Below are positions 1-5,475 of a stretch of DNA of 9,108 nucleotides, one piece after another. Made by a program: the position numbers and the translations under genes. How positions within the stretch are numbered: the first letter of the stretch is position 1; each line of letters starts with the position of its first letter. Where the stretch lies: the NCBI GenBank assembly GCA_031254225.1, contig JAIRUU010000015.1, positions 1-9,108 of the forward strand, read 5' to 3'. The notes under the pieces are model-generated. The model did no database searches, had not been told where the DNA came from, and saw nothing but the letters and a program-made list of their open reading frames with translations. This stretch comes from Candidatus Elusimicrobium euhamitermitis (GTDB lineage: Bacteria > Elusimicrobiota > Elusimicrobia > Elusimicrobiales > Elusimicrobiaceae).

Positions 1-123
1 TCAGTATGTCCTCCTAGCTACTATGAACAAGACTCTCTTTCTTTATATTGTCAGGATTCGTTCGGCAGGAGCGCTGTCAAAGTTATTTGCGGTTCCCCTT
101 ATTACAAACGCACGTGTAATTAA
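1..123 (+). CDS. Possible C-terminal end of an unidentified Cys-rich protein
   Basis: Frame 1 is open from the window edge for 40 codons and stops with TAA at 121-123, ten bases before a strong terminator. The encoded tail contains four cysteines (residues 3, 17, 30 and 39 of the visible part) and several Tyr pairs, ending YYKRTCN. Such Cys/Tyr-rich ends occur in exported proteins, including pilin-like proteins, but nothing here identifies a family. The neighbouring terminator is symmetric and would serve a rightward gene ending here as well as the leftward gene beyond it, which supports a real gene end. Against it, frame 2 is also open over the same stretch (stop at 131-133) and codon choice does not decide between them. 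Treat as tentative. Confidence 0.35.
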   Translation, partial: SVCPPSYYEQDSLSLYCQDSFGRSAVKVICGSPYYKRTCN

Positions 124-132
124 TTTCAAATA

Positions 133-162
133 AAAAACCCCCGCCGTTGGGCGGGGGTTTTT
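133..162. terminator. Bidirectional intrinsic terminator
   Basis: A perfect 13-bp stem (133-145 with 150-162) closes a four-base loop, GTTG. The stem is an A-tract, five C and GCC, mirrored by GGC, five G and a T-tract, so it ends in a U-run when transcribed in either direction. It lies 11 bases past the stop of the leftward barrel gene and 9 bases past the possible rightward stop at 121-123, as expected between convergent genes. Confidence 0.93.
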
Positions 163-173
163 ATGAGATTTTA

Positions 174-800
174 TTAGAAATAAAATCTGAGAGCTATATT
201 GCCTTCAAAGCCGGTCAGGTCTCTCTGTGCGCCAAAGGTGTTTACAAAATCTTCTTTGAGTTTGGCCGAGAAATTATACCCGCCGTCAATGCCTATTCCT
301 ATATGATCTGTCATCCTTAACTCTACGCCCGCTTTAAGATGCGGGAAAACAGAAACGTTGCTGTCCGTGGTTTCGGATACAAGAGAATTGGGATTATAGG
401 TCCATTTTGAATAAGCCGCGGTTACGCCGCCGCCTATCCAGAATTCAAACGGCGTGCACGGAGGCGCGTATTTATAATACAGCGTCAGCGGAAAAGTAAA
501 AGCGTCGTTTTTAAGTTCGTCGCCGACCATCGTGTTCTGCATTTTAAGCGGCGCGCGGTATTCCCCGCCGATTTTAAAACCTATCATGCTGTTAGCCGCA
601 AAATAGTCCTGGAATATAAACTCAACGCCGCCAAAAAAATTGTCGTCGCTGATTTTACCCGAGCCGGCGGGAAAAGCAAACGTACTCTGCAGGTTGTTGT
701 CCTGCTGGAATATGCCGCCTTTTAAGCCTATGCCCACTTCGGCCGAGGCTGCTGCGCTTAAAGCCAGTACGGCCGCAAGCGCAATGTATATTTTTTTCAT
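174..800 (-). CDS. Small outer-membrane beta-barrel protein
   Basis: The 208-residue product starts with a clear Sec signal peptide: MKK, a hydrophobic core, and an AxA site with probable cleavage after Ala20. The mature part (about 188 residues) alternates polar and hydrophobic residues and is rich in Gly and aromatics, for example GVEFIF (58-63), FWIGGG (120-125) and IGIGIDGGYNF (167-177). It ends in IALRFYF with a terminal Phe, the usual signal for barrel insertion by the Bam machinery. Length and pattern fit eight-stranded OmpA/OmpW-like or generic porin-family barrels. There is a single Cys (115) and no OmpA peptidoglycan-binding domain. The ATG is preceded by AAGGAG (807-812) six bases away, which fixes the start. 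The gene stands alone, with its own promoter and three palindromic repeats upstream and a terminator downstream. The role is unknown: it could be a structural barrel, an adhesin-like surface protein or a small pore. Confidence 0.85.
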   Translation of the reverse strand: MKKIYIALAAVLALSAAASAEVGIGLKGGIFQQDNNLQSTFAFPAGSGKISDDNFFGGVEFIFQDYFAANSMIGFKIGGEYRAPLKMQNTMVGDELKNDAFTFPLTLYYKYAPPCTPFEFWIGGGVTAAYSKWTYNPNSLVSETTDSNVSVFPHLKAGVELRMTDHIGIGIDGGYNFSAKLKEDFVNTFGAQRDLTGFEGNIALRFYF

Positions 801-837
801 CTTTAACTCCTTTTTAGATTAATTTGTTGACAATATT

Positions 838-866
838 ATTATAGATGTTACGGGTTTTAGCGGCAA
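838..866 (-). promoter_or_regulatory. Sigma70-type promoter of the barrel gene
   Basis: On the minus strand, TTGCCG (861-866, four of six matches to the -35 consensus) is followed after exactly 17 bases by a perfect TATAAT (838-843). The predicted start of transcription is near 831, giving a 5' leader of about 30 bases that contains the AAGGAG ribosome site. The -35 box directly abuts the first of three palindromic repeats, which suggests regulation. Confidence 0.7.
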
Positions 867-930
867 GGGTCTTTAGACCTATCGGCGCCTGGGTCTAAAG
901 ACCTATTGATATTTGGGTCTTTATACCTAT
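867..930. repeat. Three 16-bp palindromic repeats at 24-bp period (candidate operators)
   Basis: Copies lie at 867-882, 891-906 and 915-930, each close to GGGTCTTTAGACCTAT, separated by two unrelated 8-base spacers. Each holds a 12-bp palindrome, GGTCTTTAGACC or its complement (868-879, 892-903); the third (916-927) has one arm change, TATACC. The repeats are conserved while the spacers are not, which suggests protein-binding sites. Relative to the start predicted near 831, the palindrome centres fall at about -42.5, -66.5 and -90.5. The first is where a class II activator would sit, directly against the -35 box. No regulator gene is visible nearby. A dispersed repeat with no regulatory role is an alternative. 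Confidence 0.75.
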
Positions 931-1101
931 ATCACGAAAACGGATTTTAGAGGGGATTTATTGCATGGTGGTGTGATTTTCCTGGAAAATTACACTTATT
1001 TCATGCCGCCTTCGGCGGGAGCGCCCGCCTACGCTGCGCTACGGCGCGGCAAGGCTTCGCGTTCGTTTGTCGTTTCGCTCACTTCGCTCGCTTGGCTGTA
1101 T
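931..1101. other. Non-coding stretch with small hairpins and a 9-bp tandem repeat
   Basis: No credible gene is present. One hairpin pairs 971-981 with 985-995 (11 bp including one G-U pair). Two GC-rich hairpins compete for the same bases: CCGCC (1006-1010) with GGCGG (1014-1018), or GGCGGG (1014-1019) with CCCGCC (1024-1029). A 9-bp tandem pair, TTCGCTCAC then TTCGCTCGC, occupies 1074-1091 in a run rich in TTCG and CGC. The open frame crossing this stretch has no ribosome site and translates to low-complexity sequence. The texture resembles dispersed intergenic repeats or a structured RNA, and continues into the inverted repeat that follows. Confidence 0.5.
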
Positions 1102-1231
1102 GTTGAAAAATTTCTTCGGTATTTGGCCAATTTTTAATTTTTTCGGCCTTCGCCGTACGCTTCGCCCTAAGTACTTGCTCAGGCCGAAGAAAATTAAAAA
1201 TTGACTCAAATCCCTGTGAAATTTTTTGAAC
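1102..1231. repeat. Long imperfect inverted repeat (arms ~47-50 nt)
   Basis: The inner arms match almost perfectly: 1128-1148 against the complement of 1182-1203, with a single inserted base. The match continues outward with small gaps to 1102 on the left and 1231 on the right, so that GTTGAAAAA-TTTC on the left faces GTTCAAAAAATTTC read from the right. The 33-base centre (1149-1181) is rich in TTCG and CGC. The structure lies about 60 bp past the stop of the MFS gene. It could be the folded end of that transcript, although there is no clean U-run, or a small non-autonomous mobile repeat. I see no convincing target-site duplication at its ends. Confidence 0.7.
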
Positions 1232-1289
1232 AGACTACTAACGGCGGTTACGGCGGCTATTTTTCATTTCTTCGGAAGGCATAAATATT

Positions 1290-2525
1290 TTATCTCGGCT
1301 CTTCTTCTCCTTCCGGCAGTATGGGCGGCTGGTTGACGCCGTCTTCCTCATAGCTCAGCATAGGGCGCAGGCGGTAAAAACCGTAGCCGGCGGTTAAAGC
1401 AACGCAGCATATTATTGTCCACGGTAAAATTTTATGGACGGGACTTAAATGCTGTATCATAACGCCTGCGGCAATCATGCCCGCGGCGGTGCCCGCGTTG
1501 CGGCAGAGTTCCTGCAGGCCGAGGTAGCGCCCGCGCTCGCGTTCAGGCGCGATATTAGAAATCAAAGTGTTTGAGCCCGGCGACACGGCCATTTCCCCTA
1601 TGGAAAACCACGCCACGCCGAAAGCCGCCAGCGCAAAACCCTCCGCCGCGCCGACCAGCAGATACCCCGCGGCGTAAGCCAGGCAGCCGATGACGAGCGC
1701 CGTCGTTATCCTCATATACGTCATAATTTTGCCTAGGTGGTATTGCAGCAGCACAACTAACGCGCCGTTGACGGAAAACAAAAGACCGACCTGCCTTTCC
1801 GTCAGTTTTATATATTTTATCCCGTGCAGCGAAAGGCCGGTAACCATCTGCGCGGAAACCAAAGCTATCATAAAAATAAACAGGCATATTAACGCAAGCC
1901 GTTTATTTTTAAGTTCCAAAACCATTTCCGCAAAGCGCGCCTTTCTTGCCACGGTGCGCGAAAACGTATCCTTTATATTAATATGCAGAAACAGCGCGGT
2001 TAGCAGAAAGAATAAACCCGTTATGGCAAAAGCCAGCGCAAAACTTTTGCCCGCCATAAGGCCGCCCAGCACCGGGCCCAAAGCCCAGCCTATGTTTAAA
2101 CCTATTCTGATATAACCGAAAGCTTCCAGCCGGTTTTTGCGCGCTATATTATCCGCAATCCACGCGTTTGACGACGGGCGGAAAAACGCGCCGAAAAAAC
2201 TTCCTATAAAATAAAACATTATAGTCCACATATAATGGGCGTGAATATAAATAGCGTAGGCCATCATGAGCGCGTTTATTCCGCGCAGCGCGAGCGAAAA
2301 TGACATTACTCTTTTGCGGCCGAACGCGTCCGAAAGTTCGCCCGCCAGCCCGCTCGCCACCGACGTGCCCAGCATGGCGGTGGCCGCGGCTATTCCGACG
2401 GCGCTCGCCGGCAGCCCGCGCTCAACGTTTAGGTAGATTGCGAAGAAGGGAACGGAAATAGCGTACCCGCCCGTGACGAGTGCGTTTGCAAAAGACAAAA
2501 TAAAAATTTCTTTAGTAAGTTTCAT
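1290..2525 (-). CDS. MFS (major facilitator superfamily) transporter, DHA1-like
   Basis: The 411-residue protein has the length and hydrophobic pattern of a 12-helix MFS carrier, with a charged loop between the two halves near residues 185-210. Motif A is clear at residues 62-71 (GELSDAFGRK, with the key Asp66, Gly69 and Arg70) after helix 2. The helix 4-5 region has Arg140 followed by GWALGPVLGG (146-155), the antiporter-type motif C found in drug:H+ exporters. APERERGR (327-334) is a loop typical of this group. The C-terminus is a short acidic cytoplasmic tail. By family it is a proton-coupled exporter of the inner membrane, MdtH/YttB-like in appearance; the substrate cannot be read from sequence. 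It lies 42 bp behind the DUF2207 gene on the same strand and is probably cotranscribed with it. An in-frame TGA at 2529-2531 rules out an earlier start. The ribosome site is weak (GGAA, 12 bases upstream). No clean terminator follows. Confidence 0.9.
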   Translation of the reverse strand: MKLTKEIFILSFANALVTGGYAISVPFFAIYLNVERGLPASAVGIAAATAMLGTSVASGLAGELSDAFGRKRVMSFSLALRGINALMMAYAIYIHAHYMWTIMFYFIGSFFGAFFRPSSNAWIADNIARKNRLEAFGYIRIGLNIGWALGPVLGGLMAGKSFALAFAITGLFFLLTALFLHINIKDTFSRTVARKARFAEMVLELKNKRLALICLFIFMIALVSAQMVTGLSLHGIKYIKLTERQVGLLFSVNGALVVLLQYHLGKIMTYMRITTALVIGCLAYAAGYLLVGAAEGFALAAFGVAWFSIGEMAVSPGSNTLISNIAPERERGRYLGLQELCRNAGTAAGMIAAGVMIQHLSPVHKILPWTIICCVALTAGYGFYRLRPMLSYEEDGVNQPPILPEGEEEPR

Positions 2526-2528
2526 AAA

Positions 2529-2546
2529 TCAGTTTAATTCCAACAT
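2529..2546 (-). promoter_or_regulatory. Five-codon leader frame before the MFS gene
   Basis: In the gap between the two leftward genes, ATG at 2544-2546 opens a frame reading MLELN and stops at TGA 2529-2531, only three bases before the MFS ATG and in the same frame. A purine-rich GGAGAGG lies roughly ten bases upstream of this ATG, a better ribosome site than the one in front of the MFS start. Ribosomes loading here could terminate and restart on the transporter. A chance ATG is equally possible. Confidence 0.25.
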
Positions 2547-2567
2547 TCAGCTTTATCCTCTCCCCGC

Positions 2568-4490
2568 TCATCTCCCCCCGCCTCCTCCTCCGCCGTGGCC
2601 GCCGCCGGAAAAACCGCCCCCGCCGGAGCCGCTGCCGGAACTCCAGCCGGAGCCGCCGCCGCCGCGAGACTGTGAGGGCGGCGTCATCGTTCTTGCCAGC
2701 ACGCCGGTTAAGGCGCCCGCCATAAAAGCTCCTCCCCCGGGCATGGAGCCCAGGCCGCGCTCATTAACCACGCGCTGCGCCGCCGTATTGCCCAAAATAC
2801 TTTTAAAATGTTTATTCCATTTGTTTTCCATATTAAACGCGACGGCGTAAGGATAATATTTGCAAAAAACCTCCGCCTGCGCTTCGGGATTGCTGGCCTC
2901 TATGCGCCCAAACTCGCCTATTTCCAGATATTGTTTAAACGCCGCAAGTTCACTGACCAGCGCGCGGCCTTTGTCCGTAAACGACGGCATTAAAACTTTG
3001 AATATTCCGCATATCAGCACCAAAGCCAGATAACAAACGCAAAAAATTATAGTAAATGCCATACTTTGCGCTCCCTGCGTAAGAAACAGTGCGGAGAGAG
3101 TAAGCGATAACAGCGTCGCCCACAATGCGCCGAACACGCTGAGTTTGCTGCCGGTTTTAGATATAAACGCCGATAACGCGACCGAGACTGCCCCGATATT
3201 GACAGACATAAGCGGTAAAAAAAAGAAACCAAGAAACAGTATCATATTACCCTTATCCGGATAACTTATAAAACCGGTTATGAGAAGAAATAATAATGCC
3301 AATAAACAGCCAAAGAAAAAAAGTATTTTATTTTCCGCAATATATTGTTTGCTTTCTTCTTTTATTGAATCTTTAAGGCGTCGGGAAACGGTTCCCAGCG
3401 CGCTGTTGTAATTACCGGACAGTATTATTTGTTCGCCCGCGAAGAAGAGTCTGTCAAAAATTTCCCGCTCTTTGTCGTCCAGCGCGGAGGCATTTTCTTT
3501 TTGCGCGGTCAGCGTATAACTGGAATAAGTAAAAAATCTGTATTTTTCTATTTTTATGCATTTTTTGACCGCGAACTGTATTATGAGCAAAGAAAGATAA
3601 GACGCGCCGCTTCCGCCTCCCATGGTCCACAAACACTGCGCCAGCGCGGGCGTCATTCCCGCCGGCGGGTCATAGACGGCGTAAACCGGCTTGATTCTTT
3701 TGTCCCGCCCGAACTTTACCCAGACAATAAAAAAATACGCGAACACGACTAAAACCCACAGCGGCAGCGCCGCGAATTTCAGGTTGCTGAAGAAATACAT
3801 TTTAAATAATTCTTCTTTTGACGGCGGCGTCAAAAGACCTTTTTTGAACGGCACCGCGACGGTAAAACCTTCCCGCGCGCGCAGAGGCTCGTTTAAAAAG
3901 AAGTAAAAAGTTTGTCCGTCAGCGCCGTTTGAAACGCTGACGGCGGGCTTATTTTTTGAACCCGCCGGGCCTGAGTAAAAAGAAATTTTATCTTTAATAA
4001 CCTCAGCCCCCGGCGGCAGTTTCAGAGTGAAAGCCGCGGCGCGAATTGGAAAATCCCAGTCGTTACCTGTTACGTTCCAGTAAATCTCGTCGTAATCTTT
4101 AAAAAAACCGGCGGCGTTTGTGGCGGAGTATTTAAGAGTGTAAGTGTTAATTCCCGTCGGTATTAAATCATCGTTGCCAAAATTTACGCGCAGACTGCCG
4201 CTCCTGTCTTCGGTAAAATAAGGTTCCTGGCCGTTGTTGCGCGTCAGAGAAATAACATTGTAAGACATCGTTCCGCTCAGCCCGTAACCCGCGTCAAACG
4301 AATACGGCAAATCTCTGTAAAGCCCGCGGTTTATTTTTTTATGCTCGGCGTTGGCGGCAATGGTTTCTGTCACCGTCGCGCCGCCGTCTTTATCCAGGGC
4401 GAGCGTAACGTCGTAACTTTTAATATATTCTTCCGCCGCGCAAAAAACCGCGGCAAACATTAACGTAACGGCCAGCAGATATTTTCTCAT
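2568..4490 (-). CDS. DUF2207 family membrane protein with Gly-rich tail
   Basis: The 640-residue protein begins with a signal peptide (about 1-19). An extracytoplasmic domain (about 20-235) follows and has DUF2207 hallmarks: early YDVTLALDKDGGATVTETI, RGLYRDLP (55-62), and YWNVTGNDWDFPI (137-149). One membrane helix (about 238-258) leads to a cytoplasmic stretch starting YDPPAGMTPA (273-282). Four or five further helices lie between about 389 and 500. A soluble domain with YYPYAVAFNMENKW (545-558) comes next, then a tail (609-640) almost entirely Gly and Ser. This order and the Gly-rich end are typical of the family, whose biochemical function is not established. Cys17 is not a lipobox cysteine because Phe precedes it. 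AAGG nine bases upstream supports the ATG. It is the first gene of a probable two-gene unit with the MFS carrier. Ending in Arg after the glycines is mildly unusual. Confidence 0.85.
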   Translation of the reverse strand: MRKYLLAVTLMFAAVFCAAEEYIKSYDVTLALDKDGGATVTETIAANAEHKKINRGLYRDLPYSFDAGYGLSGTMSYNVISLTRNNGQEPYFTEDRSGSLRVNFGNDDLIPTGINTYTLKYSATNAAGFFKDYDEIYWNVTGNDWDFPIRAAAFTLKLPPGAEVIKDKISFYSGPAGSKNKPAVSVSNGADGQTFYFFLNEPLRAREGFTVAVPFKKGLLTPPSKEELFKMYFFSNLKFAALPLWVLVVFAYFFIVWVKFGRDKRIKPVYAVYDPPAGMTPALAQCLWTMGGGSGASYLSLLIIQFAVKKCIKIEKYRFFTYSSYTLTAQKENASALDDKEREIFDRLFFAGEQIILSGNYNSALGTVSRRLKDSIKEESKQYIAENKILFFFGCLLALLFLLITGFISYPDKGNMILFLGFFFLPLMSVNIGAVSVALSAFISKTGSKLSVFGALWATLLSLTLSALFLTQGAQSMAFTIIFCVCYLALVLICGIFKVLMPSFTDKGRALVSELAAFKQYLEIGEFGRIEASNPEAQAEVFCKYYPYAVAFNMENKWNKHFKSILGNTAAQRVVNERGLGSMPGGGAFMAGALTGVLARTMTPPSQSRGGGGSGWSSGSGSGGGGFSGGGHGGGGGGGR

Positions 4491-4499
4491 AAAATTACC

Positions 4500-4529
4500 T
4501 TAACAAAAATCTACATAAAATTATATAAT
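4500..4529 (+). promoter_or_regulatory. Sigma70-type promoter of the aquaporin gene
   Basis: TTAACA (4500-4505, five of six consensus bases) is followed after 18 bases by a perfect TATAAT (4524-4529). Predicted transcription starts near 4536, giving a leader of about 33 bases with AGGAG at 4554-4558. Because the surrounding DNA is AT-rich, a chance TATAAT is possible, but spacing and -35 fit well. Confidence 0.55.
4520..4525 (-). promoter_or_regulatory. Possible -10 box of the DUF2207-MFS unit
   Basis: TATAAT on the minus strand lies 29 bases before the DUF2207 ATG, in the AT-rich divergent region. No recognisable -35 box stands at 16-18 bases upstream, so the call rests on the -10 alone. 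It overlaps by two bases the -10 of the divergent aquaporin promoter, so polymerases for the two directions would compete. Confidence 0.3.
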
Positions 4530-4568
4530 AATAATGTTGTTATTATTTAAATCAGGAGTCATATAAAA

Positions 4569-5282
4569 ATGAACATGAAAAAGTATGTTGCTGAAGCGGT
4601 CGGCACGATGTTCCTCGTGCTTATGGGCTGCGGTAGCGCTGTGCTTGCGGGAGGCCACGTCGGCTTTCTGGGCATTGCTTTTGCTTTCGGCTTGACGGTA
4701 ATGGTTATGGTTTACGCCATAGGTTCCATTTCCGGCTGCCATATCAACCCCGCAATTACCATTGCAATGTGGGTCAACAAAAAAATTAACGGCACCGATA
4801 CCGCCTGGTATATAGTTTTCCAGTGCGTCGGCGCGGTTGTGGGCGCGGCTATACTTTACGCGATAGCTTCAGGCATGCCCGACTATAACGTTATGATTAA
4901 CGGCTTGGGCGCGAACGGTTTCGGCGCGGCTTCCCCGGATAAATACAGCTTAATTTCCGGCGCCGTGGCGGAATTTGCGCTTACCGCGCTTTTCCTCTTT
5001 ATCATCTTCGGCGCGACCAGCAAGAAAGCTCCGGCGGGTTTTGCCGGCATTGCCATAGGCCTCGGTCTTACTTTGATTCATATCGTGGGCATACCGGTGA
5101 CCGGCGTTTCCGTTAATCCGGCGCGTTCTTTCGGCCCCGCTTTGGTGCTTGCTTTGAACGGTTCCGGCACGGCGATAAGCCAGCTCTGGCTGTTCATACT
5201 GGCCCCTGTGCTCGGCGGCGTTTTCGGCGCGTGGGCGTGGAATCAGTGCGATACTGACTCCGCCAAACCGGCCAAAAAATAA
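4569..5282 (+). CDS. aqpZ: Aquaporin Z-type water channel (MIP family)
   Basis: The 237-residue product is a full-length inner-membrane channel of six helices and two NPA half-helices, forming tetramers in known members. The first NPA is at 60-62 within SGCHINPAIT, the second at 183-185 within SVNPARS. It aligns along its length with E. coli AqpZ by eye: GCGSAVLA, AFGLTV, GATxKxAPAGFAxIAIGLxLTLIH and IPVT are shared. Selectivity-filter positions are Phe40, His171 and Arg186 as in water-selective AqpZ, but the fourth is Val180 where E. coli has Thr183. The Phe/His pair and short loops argue for water rather than glycerol. AGGAG (4554-4558) is ten bases from the chosen ATG; the ATG two codons later is less well spaced. 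It is monocistronic, with its own promoter and terminator, and is divergent from the DUF2207 gene. Confidence 0.95.
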   Translation: MNMKKYVAEAVGTMFLVLMGCGSAVLAGGHVGFLGIAFAFGLTVMVMVYAIGSISGCHINPAITIAMWVNKKINGTDTAWYIVFQCVGAVVGAAILYAIASGMPDYNVMINGLGANGFGAASPDKYSLISGAVAEFALTALFLFIIFGATSKKAPAGFAGIAIGLGLTLIHIVGIPVTGVSVNPARSFGPALVLALNGSGTAISQLWLFILAPVLGGVFGAWAWNQCDTDSAKPAKK

Positions 5283-5299
5283 AGCCGTATAAATTTTGT

Positions 5300-5332
5300 A
5301 AAAAGCGTCCGAATAAACGCGGGCGCTTTTTT
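5300..5332 (+). terminator. Intrinsic terminator after the aquaporin gene
   Basis: A 12-bp stem (5300-5311 with 5320-5331, including one G-T pair) closes an eight-base loop and ends in six T. It begins 17 bases past the aquaporin stop. The A-tract on the left arm would give weaker termination in the opposite direction as well. Confidence 0.9.
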
Positions 5333-5334
5333 AT

Positions 5335-5363
5335 TTGATTAAACTAACCCAAATTTATAAAAT
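5335..5363 (+). promoter_or_regulatory. Candidate promoter of nifJ
   Basis: TTGATT (5335-5340, four of six) and TAAAAT (5358-5363, five of six) are separated by exactly 17 bases, immediately after the aquaporin terminator. Transcription would start near 5370 and leave a leader of about 105 bases. The region is very AT-rich, and an alternative -10, TATATT (5430-5435), has only a poor -35 (CTGAAA, 19 bases away). The assignment is therefore weak. Confidence 0.3.
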
Positions 5364-5364
5364 A

Positions 5365-5379
5365 TAAATGTTACATTTA
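5365..5379. promoter_or_regulatory. Perfect 7-1-7 palindrome upstream of nifJ (possible operator)
   Basis: TAAATGT (5365-5371), one central T, then ACATTTA (5373-5379) form a perfect inverted repeat of 15 bp. It begins two bases after the candidate -10 and covers the predicted start of transcription, where a repressor would block initiation. The 7-1-7 layout is that of Fur/PerR/Zur family boxes, though the bases do not match the E. coli Fur or B. subtilis PerR consensus. In AT-rich DNA such a palindrome can arise by chance. Confidence 0.35.
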
Positions 5380-5475
5380 AAGCCGCGCGATGTTTACTAA
5401 GAGACTGAAACTTATTATTTCCCCTCTTATATATTATCCGTTCGTCCGGTTATAAATAAAAAGGAGAGTTTTAAA

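Noticed and set aside
867..930. Short CRISPR-like array
   Set aside because: Repeats of 16 bp with 8-bp spacers are far too short, there are only three units, and no cas gene is present. The palindromes abut a promoter, which fits operators better.
913..1137. Rightward 74-codon open frame
   Set aside because: It has no ribosome site, starts inside the third palindromic repeat, runs through hairpins and the TTCGCTC tandem repeat, and gives a low-complexity product. It looks like chance translation of repeat DNA.
1690..2115. Rightward 141-codon frame inside the MFS gene
   Set aside because: The MFS motifs and full-length 12-helix pattern on the other strand account for the sequence. The rightward product has no family features.
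2473..2850. Rightward proline-rich 125-codon frame
   Set aside because: Its Pro run is the complement of the Gly-rich tail of the DUF2207 gene, and it has no ribosome site.
4434..4490. Lipoprotein signal at the N-terminus of the DUF2207 protein (Cys17)
   Set aside because: The residue before the Cys is Phe, which does not fit a lipobox. An ordinary signal peptide cut near residues 18-19 is more likely.
5380..5475. Riboswitch or attenuator in the nifJ leader
   Set aside because: Only a weak 6-bp pairing (5398-5403 with 5424-5429) with a 20-base loop is visible. There is no terminator-like hairpin and no known aptamer core.
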